64,000 nt of DNA from CBFIGX01 sp965662265 (GTDB taxonomy: Bacteria; Bacteroidota; Bacteroidia; Flavobacteriales; UBA7430), in NCBI GenBank assembly GCA_965662265.1, contig CBFIGX010000004.1, forward strand, positions 1 to 64,000. The letters are read 5' to 3'. Both the position numbers and the translations under genes were made by a program. How positions within the stretch are numbered: the first letter of the stretch is position 1; every line of letters begins with the position of its first letter. Positions 37,033-45,618 of the stretch are shown one piece after another. A model generated the notes under the pieces. The model was not told where the DNA came from and searched no databases. It saw only the letters and a program-made list of their open reading frames with translations.

Positions 37033-37035
37033 CGC

Positions 37036-37064
37036 AAAAAAAAAAAGAGCACTTTCGTGCTCCC
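37036..37064 (-). terminator. terminator of the outer-membrane barrel gene
   Basis: GAGCAC/GTGCTC with loop TTTC (37047-37062), followed on the minus strand by an 11-base T-run. It lies between converging smpB and the barrel gene; the T-run suits the minus-strand gene. Confidence 0.85.
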
Positions 37065-37084
37065 CTTAATTTATTAATAACTTA

Positions 37085-37690
37085 CTAGAAGTAAAAGTTC
37101 ATTCTAATTGCTGTTGATGCACCACTGATATCAAACTCAGATGCGTCATCACCAGACATGAAGCTTAATCCATGTGTATACTCAGCACCTAAACTCATTT
37201 TAGGTTTCACAAAGTATTCAACACCGATAAACCCATTTGCTCCAAATCCAAACATAGATTCCGAGTAGATTTCATCTCCATTTGTATCATCTTCAGATGC
37301 ACTACTTAGCATCATCATTGCTTGGTACCCATAGTAACCTTGGAGTCTTTCACCACCTCTACGAAATTCTTTACCTAAACCTAATACAAGGTCAAAGCTT
37401 GATGACGCTGCGTCTGTAGTGTCTGGGTCTGATGACATTAAGCCGATGTTTAATTGTCCACGCCAAGCTGTATTGTCGTCTGTGAACATTTTACCAACTA
37501 CTGCGTAGTCGTTTGTAAAGTCAGTTGTTGGAGCAACGGCATTGCTATTAAATAAATTTCCAACATAAGTTAATACAGAACTTGCGTCTGTACTAATAGA
37601 CCAATCACCAGCTTTTGGTGTGTAGTCCTGTGCGTTTGCCACACTAAACGTTAGTGCAAATGCGCATAAAGATGTAATTAACTTCTTCAT
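37085..37690 (-). CDS. outer-membrane beta-barrel protein
   Basis: A 201-residue protein with signal peptide MKKLITSLCAFALTFSVANA. The mature chain has alternating polar/hydrophobic strands ('DWSISTDASSVLTYVGNLF', 'WRGQLNIGLMSSD', 'FDLVLGLGKEFRRG', 'QGYYGYQAMMMLSS', 'SLGAEYTHGLSF') and ends in Phe (MNFYF), as expected of a BAM-inserted barrel. About eight strands are likely. No specific function can be assigned. The upstream 227-base region has unusual direct and inverted repeats. Confidence 0.87.
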   Translation of the reverse strand: MKKLITSLCAFALTFSVANAQDYTPKAGDWSISTDASSVLTYVGNLFNSNAVAPTTDFTNDYAVVGKMFTDDNTAWRGQLNIGLMSSDPDTTDAASSSFDLVLGLGKEFRRGGERLQGYYGYQAMMMLSSASEDDTNGDEIYSESMFGFGANGFIGVEYFVKPKMSLGAEYTHGLSFMSGDDASEFDISGASTAIRMNFYF

Positions 37691-37744
37691 AAATAATTGA
37701 TTTAGTTTGTAATTGTTTTTACAATCGCAATTTCACTAAAAATG

Positions 37745-37763
37745 GCACTCTAAAATAGAGTGC
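37745..37763 (-). terminator. perfect hairpin GCACTCTA/TAGAGTGC
   Basis: An 8-base perfect inverted repeat with a 3-base loop. On the minus strand it is followed by CATTTTT, so it may end pcm transcription; it is also 55 bases ahead of the barrel gene and could be an operator. The assignment is uncertain. Confidence 0.5.
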
Positions 37764-37793
37764 AACAATTCGCTTATTAACAGTTGTGTGTTG

Positions 37794-37864
37794 AAAAGCG
37801 TTATTTGGATAGTGTTGGTAAGGCTTGAGGGTATTGTTTATAACTCCTTTAAAAGCGTTATTTG
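37794..37864. repeat. 14-base direct repeat pair AAAAGCGTTATTTG
   Basis: AAAAGCGTTATTTG occurs at 37794-37807 and again at 37851-37864, 57 bases apart start to start, in the gap between the pcm stop and the barrel gene start. No gene lies there. Possibly protein-binding sites. Confidence 0.7.
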
Positions 37865-37917
37865 TTGCTTACAAGCTCTCTGGATTATGAAAAATTTTAA
37901 AATTATGATGGCTCTTT

Positions 37918-38577
37918 TTATCTTTTATCCTTCAGCATAGGAACAAATTTGAAGAATTCTTTATTGAAATTACCATATTCTATGTGTTCATAATCATTAT
38001 TTGAGGTCTTAATAATCAAAGTCATAATCTGTTTATCTTCTCCCAAAGGAATAATCATCATACCTCCAATTTTCAGTTGCTTAAATAGTTTTTTTGGAAT
38101 ACTAGGTGCGCCTGCTGTAATAATGATTTTATCAAAAGGTGCTATGTCTGGGAGTCCTTCATAGCCATCTCCGTAAAATAACTTAGCATTAACCCTAAGT
38201 TGATGAAGTAGGCTTTTAGCTTTATCGTAAAGAATGTGCTGGCGCTCGATACTGAATACAGATGCTCCTAGTTGATGTAGTATTGCAGTTTGAAATCCAG
38301 AACCTGTACCAATTTCTAATACTTTATCTTTTTTTTTAATTTGTAATGTTTCTGTTTGAAAGGCTACTGTATATGGATGAGAGATAGTTTGTTCTACCTC
38401 TATTGGAAAGGCTTGGTTTTGATAAGCAAACTCCTCGAAAGAGCTGTCTAGGAACAAATGTCTTGGAACTTTATTAAATGCTTTTAAAACTTTCTCACAC
38501 TCAATACCAAGAGATGCTAATTCGGAAACTAATTTTTTCCTTTTCCCTTTATGTTTAGGCTTGTCTATTAGGTTCAT
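37918..38577 (-). CDS. pcm: protein-L-isoaspartate O-methyltransferase
   Basis: A 219-residue SAM-dependent enzyme that methylates isoaspartyl residues so that damaged proteins can be repaired. The family motifs are 'QTISHPYTVAFQTETL' (substrate side), the SAM loop 'VLEIGTGSGFQTAIL', 'GDGYEGLPDIAPFDKIIITAGAPSIP' and 'GGMMIIPLGE'. In many bacteria it neighbours smpB-linked genes; here it is separated from smpB by the barrel gene. A TATTTTTG element lies upstream at 38611-38604. Confidence 0.94.
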   Translation of the reverse strand: MNLIDKPKHKGKRKKLVSELASLGIECEKVLKAFNKVPRHLFLDSSFEEFAYQNQAFPIEVEQTISHPYTVAFQTETLQIKKKDKVLEIGTGSGFQTAILHQLGASVFSIERQHILYDKAKSLLHQLRVNAKLFYGDGYEGLPDIAPFDKIIITAGAPSIPKKLFKQLKIGGMMIIPLGEDKQIMTLIIKTSNNDYEHIEYGNFNKEFFKFVPMLKDKR

Positions 38578-38603
38578 CTTAATTATTGGGTGTAAATTGT
38601 GAA

Positions 38604-38611
38604 CAAAAATA
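38604..38611 (-). promoter_or_regulatory. pcm -7 promoter element
   Basis: TATTTTTG on the minus strand, 27 bases before the pcm ATG, in the 95-base divergent gap to the Gfo/Idh gene. No -33 TTG at usual distance was noted. Confidence 0.55.
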
Positions 38612-38672
38612 GCATAATAGCTCTTTTGATTGTTTAGTATTAAGTTAATTTTGTTGAAAATACACCTTATAT

Positions 38673-39665
38673 ATGATCAAAGTAGGAGTTGTAGGAGCTG
38701 GCCATTTAGGAGTCATTCACATTAAGTTGTTGATGACAATTCAAGATTTTAATTTAGTTGGCTTTCATGATAGTGATAAAGCACAGGCAACTCATGTACA
38801 AGAACAGTTTGGTTTAAACTATTATTCTGATGTAGATGAGTTGCTGGATTTGGTAGATGTAATCGACATAGTAACTCCTACACTAACACATTTTGATTAT
38901 GCAAAAAAAAGTCTGTTAAAAGGTAAGCACGTATTTATTGAAAAACCTGTTACAACAACTGTTAATCAAGCAGAAGAGTTAATCAAAATAGCTTCTACTC
39001 AAAGTCTGAAGGTTCAAGTTGGTCATGTAGAGCGTTTTAATCCAGCTTTTACTGCTGCAAAACCATTTATTAATAAGCCTTTATTTATAGAAACGCACCG
39101 CTTGGCAAAATTTAACCCTAGAGGAACAGATGTCTCTGTTGTATTAGACTTGATGATACATGATATAGACATTATTTTAAATATTGTAAATTCTGAGGTT
39201 ATCCACGTAAGTACTTCAGGGGTAGCTGTAGCAAGTAATACTCCTGACATTACAAATGCTCGAATAGAATTTGAGAATGGTGCTGTTGCCAATTTAACAG
39301 CCAGTAGAGTGTCATTAAAAAATATGCGAAAAACTCGAATTTTTCAAAAGGATGCATACGTAGCAATAGATTTTTTAGATAAGAAAACCGAAATTGTTCA
39401 CTTAGGTGAAGCTCAAAGATGGAACCCTTTAGCCTATAATATTCAAGTAGATAGTAATGGAACAAAAAAATCTGTACACTTGAAAAAACCTAAAATTAAA
39501 GATGTAAATGCTATACAAGAAGAATTGCGTAATTTTGCGCGGTCAATAATAGATAATAAAGATCCATTAGTTACGTTAAATGAGGGTTGCGAAGCTTTAC
39601 GCATAGCACATATCATAATAGATAAAGTAAATGATAGAATCGTTAAAACCTTATCGAATGTTTAA
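38673..39665 (+). CDS. Gfo/Idh/MocA family oxidoreductase
   Basis: A 330-residue NAD(P)-dependent sugar-type dehydrogenase. Rossmann start 'KVGVVGAGHLGVIHIKLL', the family EKP motif in 'HVFIEKPVTTTVNQAEELI', the catalytic His region 'VLDLMIHDIDIILNIV', and a C-terminal beta-sheet domain. Members act on sugars, inositol or biliverdin; lipid-A or UDP-sugar oxidation (WbpB/GnnA-like) is another option. It is coupled to the following lipoprotein gene by an 8-base overlap, and that gene to a sugar-phosphate transferase, which favours a glycan role. Confidence 0.9.
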   Translation: MIKVGVVGAGHLGVIHIKLLMTIQDFNLVGFHDSDKAQATHVQEQFGLNYYSDVDELLDLVDVIDIVTPTLTHFDYAKKSLLKGKHVFIEKPVTTTVNQAEELIKIASTQSLKVQVGHVERFNPAFTAAKPFINKPLFIETHRLAKFNPRGTDVSVVLDLMIHDIDIILNIVNSEVIHVSTSGVAVASNTPDITNARIEFENGAVANLTASRVSLKNMRKTRIFQKDAYVAIDFLDKKTEIVHLGEAQRWNPLAYNIQVDSNGTKKSVHLKKPKIKDVNAIQEELRNFARSIIDNKDPLVTLNEGCEALRIAHIIIDKVNDRIVKTLSNV

Positions 39666-40560
39666 GTCGTATTTATTTTTGTTTGTCTGCTTAGGACTTT
39701 TTAGTGCCTGTGATAAAAGTTTGTATGAAGCTGAGGTCCCTTCTTATCTAACAATAGAAAGTATTGAAGTAGAAACTAACTCTGTAGAAGGAAGCGCTTC
39801 AAACAAAATTACTGATGCATGGATAACCATGGATGGTATCTTTTTAGGTGCTTTTGAACTCCCATGTACCATTCCAATATTAGATTCAGGAGTCCATGAG
39901 TTCTCTGTATATGCTGGTATCAAAGCTAATGGAATATCAGCTACACGAATTCGCTATCCATTTTATGATCGAGCAGAATTATATATGAATAATGGTGACG
40001 ATTATCAGTTAGTTAACAATAATAATATAGAATTATTTAGAGATAGTACTGTGTCTGTAAAAGCGATAACCAGATACGAGGATGTTGAGCTTTTACTTTT
40101 AGAAGATTTTGAAGATGCTGGAACAATTCTTGAACCTTCTGACAACAGTGATACATCATTAATTAAAACAAATGTCGATAGTCTTGTTTTTGAAGGTTAT
40201 GGAAGTGGTGCGGTTTATTTAGATCAGAACCAAAACTTCTTTGAATTTATCAGTTCAGAATTCATTTTTATTAATACTATTTATAACGCAACATATTTAG
40301 AATTAGACTACAAATGTGATCATTCTTTTAAAGTGGGTGTTGCAATAAAAGACGCCTCTTCAGGGATTGTTAATAAGTACGAATCTATCCAGATTGCTCC
40401 AAGTCAAGAATGGAATAAGATATACATTCACATGACACCTCAGATTAATCTTGGAACTTCAGTTGATGCGTTTGGAATATTCATAGGTGCCGTAAAGTCG
40501 AACTCTTCAGAATCTGCTTCATTTCATTTTGACAATATCAAATGGCTTCACGACGAGTAA
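39658..40560 (+). CDS. lipoprotein with jelly-roll-like C-terminal half
   Basis: A lipoprotein of about 300 residues. The frame opens at 39631, but the ATG at 39658 overlaps the upstream stop by 8 bases (ATGTTTAA) and gives a proper type II signal, MFKSYLFLFVCLGLFSAC, with lipidation on the Cys. Residues about 40-130 look like a surface carboxypeptidase-like domain ('DAWITMDGIFLGAFELPCTIPIL'); about 150-300 resemble a carbohydrate-binding beta-sandwich ('YLELDYKCDHSFKVGVAI', 'EWNKIYIHMTPQI'). Similar proteins precede sugar transferases in Flavobacteriales. Function unknown. Confidence 0.82.
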   Translation: MFKSYLFLFVCLGLFSACDKSLYEAEVPSYLTIESIEVETNSVEGSASNKITDAWITMDGIFLGAFELPCTIPILDSGVHEFSVYAGIKANGISATRIRYPFYDRAELYMNNGDDYQLVNNNNIELFRDSTVSVKAITRYEDVELLLLEDFEDAGTILEPSDNSDTSLIKTNVDSLVFEGYGSGAVYLDQNQNFFEFISSEFIFINTIYNATYLELDYKCDHSFKVGVAIKDASSGIVNKYESIQIAPSQEWNKIYIHMTPQINLGTSVDAFGIFIGAVKSNSSESASFHFDNIKWLHDE

Positions 40561-41978
40561 TGAATAAAAACATACAACGCTTTAAGTATGTTTTGTTAGA
40601 TCTATTGTCGGCCTCTATAGCTTGGTTCTTATTTTACTATTATAGAAAAAATATCATAGAAACTGGTTGGTCAAAAACAGAATTAAGCTTTATGTATGAT
40701 CCCAAATTGTGGTATGGCATGCTTTCTATATCTGCATTTTGGTTAATATTATATACCCTTTTTGGTTATTATCGAGAAGTATACAGAAAATCGAGGCTTC
40801 AAGAACTCGGGCAGACTATAATACAAACATTTTTTGGTGTTATCATTATCTTCTTTGTGGCATTATTAGATGATATTATCATTAGCTACAAAAACTATTA
40901 CAACTCTGTTAGCACACTATTTGCCATTCATTTTAGTATAACCTACTTACTTAGGTTTGTCTTTACATCTCGAACTGTGCGTCGCATACACAACCGAGAG
41001 ATAGGTTTCAAAACTATTATTGTTGGAGGCTCTAGTAGTGCACTAGCAATGTATACAGATCTTACGAGTAGTAAAAAATCAGGTGGTAATTTAATTGTTG
41101 GTTTTGTAAATGGAATGGATGATCAAGGTTATCAACTTAAATCACATATTCCATACCTAGGATCTTATAAAGAATTATTAGAAGTCATAAAGTCTAAAAA
41201 TATAGAAGAAGTTCTTATAGCTATCGAGCGATCTGAGCAATATGAAATATTAGAAGAAATAATAAACATTCTAGAAGGGCAGGATGTGATCATAAAAGTG
41301 AAACCTAATAATTATGATATTTTAGCAGGTACAGTCAAAATGAAATCTATGTTTGATGTACCACTAATGGAAATCAAGCACGATTTGATGCCTGTTTGGC
41401 AGTTTACACTTAAGCGGTGTATGGATGTTTTATTATCATTTTTAGCAATTATCGTTTTACTCCCTATTTTTATAATTTCTATCTCATTAGTTAAGTTAAG
41501 CTCTAGAGGTCCTATATTCTATAGGCAAGAACGTGTAGGCATTCATACAAAACCTTTCAAAATTATTAAGTTTAGATCTATGGTTATAGATGCTGAAAAA
41601 AACGGACCACAACTTTCTAGTGATGATGATCCTCGTATCACGAGATGGGGGAAAATAATGCGGCAATATAGGATTGATGAATTACCTCAGTTTTGGAATG
41701 TACTGAAGGGAGATATGTCAATTGTTGGCCCGAGACCTGAACGAGCATATTATGCCAATAAAATTATGAAGCTGGCTCCTTATTATAGGCATATTAATAA
41801 AGTTAAGCCTGGAATTACATCCTGGGGTATGGTTCGATTTGGTTATGCTAGTACAGTTGAAGAAATGATTCAACGTCTTAAGTACGATATTATTTATATA
41901 GAAAATATGTCGATATTTAACGACATAAAAGTTTTGATATACACCTTTAAAATAGTCTTCCAAGGAAGAGGAAAGTAG
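40560..41978 (+). CDS. polyprenyl glycosylphosphotransferase (exopolysaccharide initiation)
   Basis: A 472-residue membrane protein. It starts at the ATG 40560, which overlaps the lipoprotein stop by one base; the longer start at 40542 is less likely. Four or so N-terminal helices and a nucleotide-binding-like middle ('TIIVGGSSSALAMYTDL') lead to a C-terminal WbaP/CpsE-type catalytic domain: 'RQERVGIHTKPFKIIKFRSM', 'DELPQFWNVLKGDMSIVGPRPER'. It moves a sugar phosphate from a UDP-sugar to undecaprenyl phosphate, the first step of a surface glycan. No further glycosyltransferases are nearby. Confidence 0.92.
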   Translation: MNKNIQRFKYVLLDLLSASIAWFLFYYYRKNIIETGWSKTELSFMYDPKLWYGMLSISAFWLILYTLFGYYREVYRKSRLQELGQTIIQTFFGVIIIFFVALLDDIIISYKNYYNSVSTLFAIHFSITYLLRFVFTSRTVRRIHNREIGFKTIIVGGSSSALAMYTDLTSSKKSGGNLIVGFVNGMDDQGYQLKSHIPYLGSYKELLEVIKSKNIEEVLIAIERSEQYEILEEIINILEGQDVIIKVKPNNYDILAGTVKMKSMFDVPLMEIKHDLMPVWQFTLKRCMDVLLSFLAIIVLLPIFIISISLVKLSSRGPIFYRQERVGIHTKPFKIIKFRSMVIDAEKNGPQLSSDDDPRITRWGKIMRQYRIDELPQFWNVLKGDMSIVGPRPERAYYANKIMKLAPYYRHINKVKPGITSWGMVRFGYASTVEEMIQRLKYDIIYIENMSIFNDIKVLIYTFKIVFQGRGK

Positions 41979-41981
41979 AAA

Positions 41982-42872
41982 ATGAAAAAAATTGCTGTTA
42001 TTGGTGCAGGTACCATGGGAAATGGTATTGCCCACACTTTTTCACAATCTGGGTACCAGGTTTCGTTAATTGATGTTTCAGAAGCATCCTTAGAAAGAGG
42101 CATGATAACTATCGAAAAGAACCTTGATAGAATGCTTAAAAGAGAGAAAATATCCCAAGAAGATAAAGATTCCACCCTCAGTAATATATCAACCTTCACC
42201 AAAATTAATGAAGGGGTTGTAGGAGTTGACTTAGTTGTTGAAGCCGCTACTGAGAATATGGAAGTTAAGCTAAATATTTTCAAAGAGCTCGATGAAATTT
42301 GTGATGAACATGTTGTCTTAGCATCTAACACATCCTCTATTTCAATTACTAAAATAGGTTCAGTTACCAACAGGCCTGAAAAGGTAATTGGTATGCATTT
42401 TATGAATCCTGTTCCAGTAATGAAATTGGTTGAAATTATTAGAGGATATGCAACTTCTGAGGCTGTCACATCACAGATTATGCAACTTTCTAAAGATTTG
42501 AAAAAGTCACCCGTAGAAGTAAATGATTATCCTGGTTTTGTTGCAAATCGAATATTGATGCCTATGATTAATGAAGCTATTTACACTTTGTATGAGGGTG
42601 TTGCAGGAGTACAAGAAATAGATACTGTTATGATGTTAGGTATGGCTCACCCTATGGGTCCTCTTCACTTAGCTGATTTTATTGGTTTAGATGTTTGTTT
42701 GTCTATACTTGAAGTTTTACATGATGGATTTGGCAATCCTAAATACGCCCCATGTCCGTTATTAGTAAATATGGTTACTGCAGGAAAGTTAGGGCTAAAA
42801 TCAGGCGAGGGATTCTACGACTATATTGAGGGTCCAAAAAATAAAAAATTGTCTAAACAATTTGTCAAATAA
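41982..42872 (+). CDS. 3-hydroxybutyryl-CoA dehydrogenase family protein
   Basis: A 296-residue enzyme of the 3-hydroxyacyl-CoA dehydrogenase family: NAD loop 'IGAGTMGNGIAHTF', the catalytic His in 'VIGMHFMNPVPVMKLVEII', the Glu region following, and the dimer domain 'DYPGFVANRILMPMINEA'. Length matches stand-alone Hbd, for acetoacetyl-CoA/3-hydroxybutyryl-CoA exchange, rather than the larger FadB. It begins 3 bases after the sugar transferase stop, so it is probably on the same transcript, with no clear pathway link. Confidence 0.94.
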   Translation: MKKIAVIGAGTMGNGIAHTFSQSGYQVSLIDVSEASLERGMITIEKNLDRMLKREKISQEDKDSTLSNISTFTKINEGVVGVDLVVEAATENMEVKLNIFKELDEICDEHVVLASNTSSISITKIGSVTNRPEKVIGMHFMNPVPVMKLVEIIRGYATSEAVTSQIMQLSKDLKKSPVEVNDYPGFVANRILMPMINEAIYTLYEGVAGVQEIDTVMMLGMAHPMGPLHLADFIGLDVCLSILEVLHDGFGNPKYAPCPLLVNMVTAGKLGLKSGEGFYDYIEGPKNKKLSKQFVK

Positions 42873-42887
42873 AACAGAAAAGCTCTT

Positions 42888-42917
42888 TTTGAGAAGCCTA
42901 ATTTATACTTAAATTTG
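42888..42917 (+). promoter_or_regulatory. promoter of the SCO gene
   Basis: -33 TTTG (42888-42891), an 18-base spacer and -7 TAAATTTG (42910-42917) lie 17 bases before the SCO ATG. Confidence 0.65.
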
Positions 42918-42934
42918 TATCAAAATAAATAAAT

Positions 42935-43603
42935 ATGGCAAGTAAAAAAGGAGAGCAAAATAGATTATTAATTTTTGGTGCAATTCTTTTGATTGGAGTA
43001 ATATTTGTTTACCCCATGATAAAGAACGATCCTGTCCTCAAGGTATATCAACCATCAGACGTAAACCCTAAATTGGTTGATGAGTCTGTTCGTGGTAACG
43101 CTTTAGAGCATAGTATTGCTCCATTTAAATTATACAGCCAGTTAGGAGATACAATTGGTTTACAAGACTTAGATGGTAAGATATATGTTGCCGATTTCTT
43201 TTTTACCACTTGTGGTAATATTTGCCCTGTAATGACTAGTGAGATGAAAAAACTTCACGATTTTTATATTAATGATGATGAAATTATGTTTGTTTCTCAC
43301 ACTGTTTATCCAGAAATTGATTCCGTGGAAGTGTTAAAAAGTTATGCTGATGATTATGGTATAGATCACACGAAGTGGCTTATGCTTACAGGTTCTAAGC
43401 CTGATATTTACGATTTAGCGAGGAAGTCTTATTTTGCTGTCTTAACAGAAGGTGACGGAGGAGAAAGAGATTTTGTTCATACTGAAAACTTTATGTTAAT
43501 GGACAAAAAACAAAGAATAAGAGGTTATTATGATGGAACAAGTCCAGAAGATATGCTCCGCTTAAAAAAAGATATTTCTATTCTAAAGTTAGAATATCTT
43601 TAA
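42935..43603 (+). CDS. SCO family protein (copper chaperone/thioredoxin-like)
   Basis: A 222-residue thioredoxin-fold protein anchored by one N-terminal helix ('LLIFGAILLIGVIFVYPMI'). The copper site is CxxxCP in 'TTCGNICPVM' and the distal His in 'DFVHTENFML'. SCO proteins help assemble the CuA centre of cytochrome c oxidase or act as thiol reductants in the periplasm. No oxidase genes are in the window. Its stop overlaps the converging aroE stop by 4 bases. Confidence 0.93.
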   Translation: MASKKGEQNRLLIFGAILLIGVIFVYPMIKNDPVLKVYQPSDVNPKLVDESVRGNALEHSIAPFKLYSQLGDTIGLQDLDGKIYVADFFFTTCGNICPVMTSEMKKLHDFYINDDEIMFVSHTVYPEIDSVEVLKSYADDYGIDHTKWLMLTGSKPDIYDLARKSYFAVLTEGDGGERDFVHTENFMLMDKKQRIRGYYDGTSPEDMLRLKKDISILKLEYL

Positions 43604-44325
43604 GTATTCCACAATTCCCAAGACGCATCTGCTTGATGGCAAAGCATTGAGTAGCCATTAAGTATATTTGCACCTTGCTTTTTTGCCCTTTTTAGAAACA
43701 ATGTTTCTTCAGGATTGTATATTAAGTCTATAAACAAATGATTTTTGCTGCAATATTGAAAAGGAAATTGAATACATTCGTCTATATTTGGTTTTGTTCC
43801 AATAGGTGTTGTGTTTACCACTAATAAATGATGTTTAAGTACAAGTTCCGTTAGGTCATTGTATCCTAACTGAGTGTCATTCGGATTTCTAGATACTTTC
43901 AAGCAATCTACGCCTAACTTTTTTAGTGCAAAATACACGGCTTTAGATGCACCTCCTGTTCCTAAGATTAGTGCTTTACTCATCTGATTTGTAAAGTAAG
44001 GTTTTATAGATTTTGTAAACCCTATATAATCTGTATTATGACCAATAACCTGTTCTCCATTGAAGTGTATCGTGTTTACGGCCCCAATTTGTTTTGCTGC
44101 TTTACTAAGTGAGTCTAAATAGGCTATACAAGATTCCTTATATGGTATCGTTACATTTAAACCTGACAAATTTTTGTTGCTCAGTAGTTTTTTTAAATCA
44201 CTTATATCTGCTAATTCAAAATTTGCGTATGAATAATCTAAGCCTAAACTTTTAAATTTGTTCTCAAAATAACTTTTAGAGAATGAATGGTCTAATTTAC
44301 TACCTATTAAGCCGAATATTTTCAT
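43600..44325 (-). CDS. aroE: shikimate dehydrogenase
   Basis: Reduces 3-dehydroshikimate to shikimate with NADPH. Start fixed at the ATG 44325, which overlaps the DUF368 stop (ATGA) and gives MKIFGLIGSKLDHSFSKSYF, the usual N-terminus; the longer frame to 44388 adds a tail unlike the family. The product is 241 residues. Shikimate-site Ser in 'LDHSFSKSYF', catalytic Lys in 'NVTIPYKESC', Asp in 'GHNTDYIGF' and the cofactor loop 'ILGTGGASKAVYFAL' are all present. Last gene of the TPR-comA-rhodanese-DUF368-aroE operon. Confidence 0.95.
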   Translation of the reverse strand: MKIFGLIGSKLDHSFSKSYFENKFKSLGLDYSYANFELADISDLKKLLSNKNLSGLNVTIPYKESCIAYLDSLSKAAKQIGAVNTIHFNGEQVIGHNTDYIGFTKSIKPYFTNQMSKALILGTGGASKAVYFALKKLGVDCLKVSRNPNDTQLGYNDLTELVLKHHLLVVNTTPIGTKPNIDECIQFPFQYCSKNHLFIDLIYNPEETLFLKRAKKQGANILNGYSMLCHQADASWELWNT

Positions 44326-45317
44326 TTCGCTTTGGTTTCTGCCATTTTTTCTATTCCCCAAATACATAAAACACCAACACAAATACAACCAAATGGAATA
44401 AGGTTGTCGATGCTAAGAGTGGGCATATATCTCTCATAGGCTATAATCATAGCTTCTCCATTCCTATCCAGTAAGCTATTATGCCTGATTTCATTTTTCC
44501 AAGGCCAAATGATGGCTAATGAGCCAAATACAAATCCTGTAAGTAAGGAAATAGTTTCATTTTTGTATCGTTCAAATATCCATGCAATAACTCTTGAAAA
44601 ACTTAGCAAGCCAAATATTGAACCAAAGAGAAACAGACTAAAAAGAATCAGGTTTTTTGTCATTTCAGGATTTTGTAGAAATGATATATCACCACTTAAT
44701 AACATCTTTAAGCTAGTTGATAGTGCATTAATTGAATCAACCATTAGAAGCTTATAATTCCCCATTAACATTAAGATATAGGAGCCTGATAATCCTGGAA
44801 GTAACATGCCGCTAATACCTATAATACCACAGATAAATACAAAAATGTAATTTTCATTAGTAGTAGGTGCAGGATTTAAGGTGGCGAGTGTTAAAGCTAC
44901 CCCTGTTCCTAAAACAAAAAATAATTTAGTTGTATTAGTCCACTTGTCCACTGTAAGTCCTACATAGTATACAGATGCTAAGATGAGTCCGAAGAAAAAC
45001 GACCATATTTCTATAGGATGTTCTACAAGTAGATAGTCAAATAATATAGCTATGCTAAAAATACTTGCTCCTACACCCAAAAGTAATGAAAGTAAAAAAA
45101 CACCATTTATATGTTTAATTAATTCACCTAATTTGCCCTTAAATAATAGTTTTAAAGCAAGGCCATCAAAGGATTTTAATGATAATATTAATTTTTGGTA
45201 GATTCCAGTAATTAAAGCTAATGTGCCACCAGAAACACCTGGAATTACATTTGCGGCTCCCATGGCAAAGCCTTTTAGCGTTATTAAAAGAAAGTCTATT
45301 ATCTTTTTATTGATCAT
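44322..45317 (-). CDS. DUF368 membrane protein (undecaprenyl-phosphate translocase family)
   Basis: A 331-residue integral membrane protein with about eight to ten helices. The DUF368 signature is 'GFAMGAANVIPGVSGGTLALITGIY' near the N-terminus and a second similar 'GISGMLLPGLSGSYILMLMGNY', an internal repeat with re-entrant character. Family members have been linked to return of undecaprenyl phosphate across the inner membrane (PopT-type). It is one base away from the rhodanese gene and overlaps aroE by 4 bases. Confidence 0.9.
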   Translation of the reverse strand: MINKKIIDFLLITLKGFAMGAANVIPGVSGGTLALITGIYQKLILSLKSFDGLALKLLFKGKLGELIKHINGVFLLSLLLGVGASIFSIAILFDYLLVEHPIEIWSFFFGLILASVYYVGLTVDKWTNTTKLFFVLGTGVALTLATLNPAPTTNENYIFVFICGIIGISGMLLPGLSGSYILMLMGNYKLLMVDSINALSTSLKMLLSGDISFLQNPEMTKNLILFSLFLFGSIFGLLSFSRVIAWIFERYKNETISLLTGFVFGSLAIIWPWKNEIRHNSLLDRNGEAMIIAYERYMPTLSIDNLIPFGCICVGVLCIWGIEKMAETKAK

Positions 45318-45318
45318 A

Positions 45319-45618
45319 TTATTCTTCTATAAAGGCCGTATACCCACCTTCTAGGTTGTAAAGATTTTTTATGTCGTATTCTTTTTCTAACATGTATATG
45401 ATTGACTCTGCTCTTCTACCTGATTGACAATAAATAACAACTGGGCAACTTTTGGAGATACGGTGAACGGAATTCATCATTTTATCTAATGGAATGTTAA
45501 GGTTGCTAATAGCACCATCTTCATATTCATAAGGTTCTCTGATGTCTATCACCTGTATGTTTTCAGAATTATTTTCGTTGAGCTTCTTTTTAAGCTCAAT
45601 TACGCTCATTGTTTTCAT
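45319..45618 (-). CDS. single-domain rhodanese
   Basis: A 99-residue sulfurtransferase-like protein. The rhodanese fold marks are 'VIDIREPYEYEDGAI' and the active-site loop with nucleophile Cys in 'VVIYCQSGRRAESI' (loop CQSGRR, six residues as in GlpE). Such proteins move sulfane sulfur from thiosulfate, releasing sulfite, or carry persulfide. Its ATG overlaps the comA stop by one base (TAATG), so the products are probably made together; sulfite is also a ComA substrate. Confidence 0.92.
   Translation of the reverse strand: MKTMSVIELKKKLNENNSENIQVIDIREPYEYEDGAISNLNIPLDKMMNSVHRISKSCPVVIYCQSGRRAESIIYMLEKEYDIKNLYNLEGGYTAFIEE

Noticed and set aside
41894..42469. 191-residue minus-strand frame opposite the 3-hydroxyacyl-CoA dehydrogenase and sugar transferase genes
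   Set aside because: It is antisense to two clear enzymes with full motifs; Ser/Ile/Thr-rich shadow composition.
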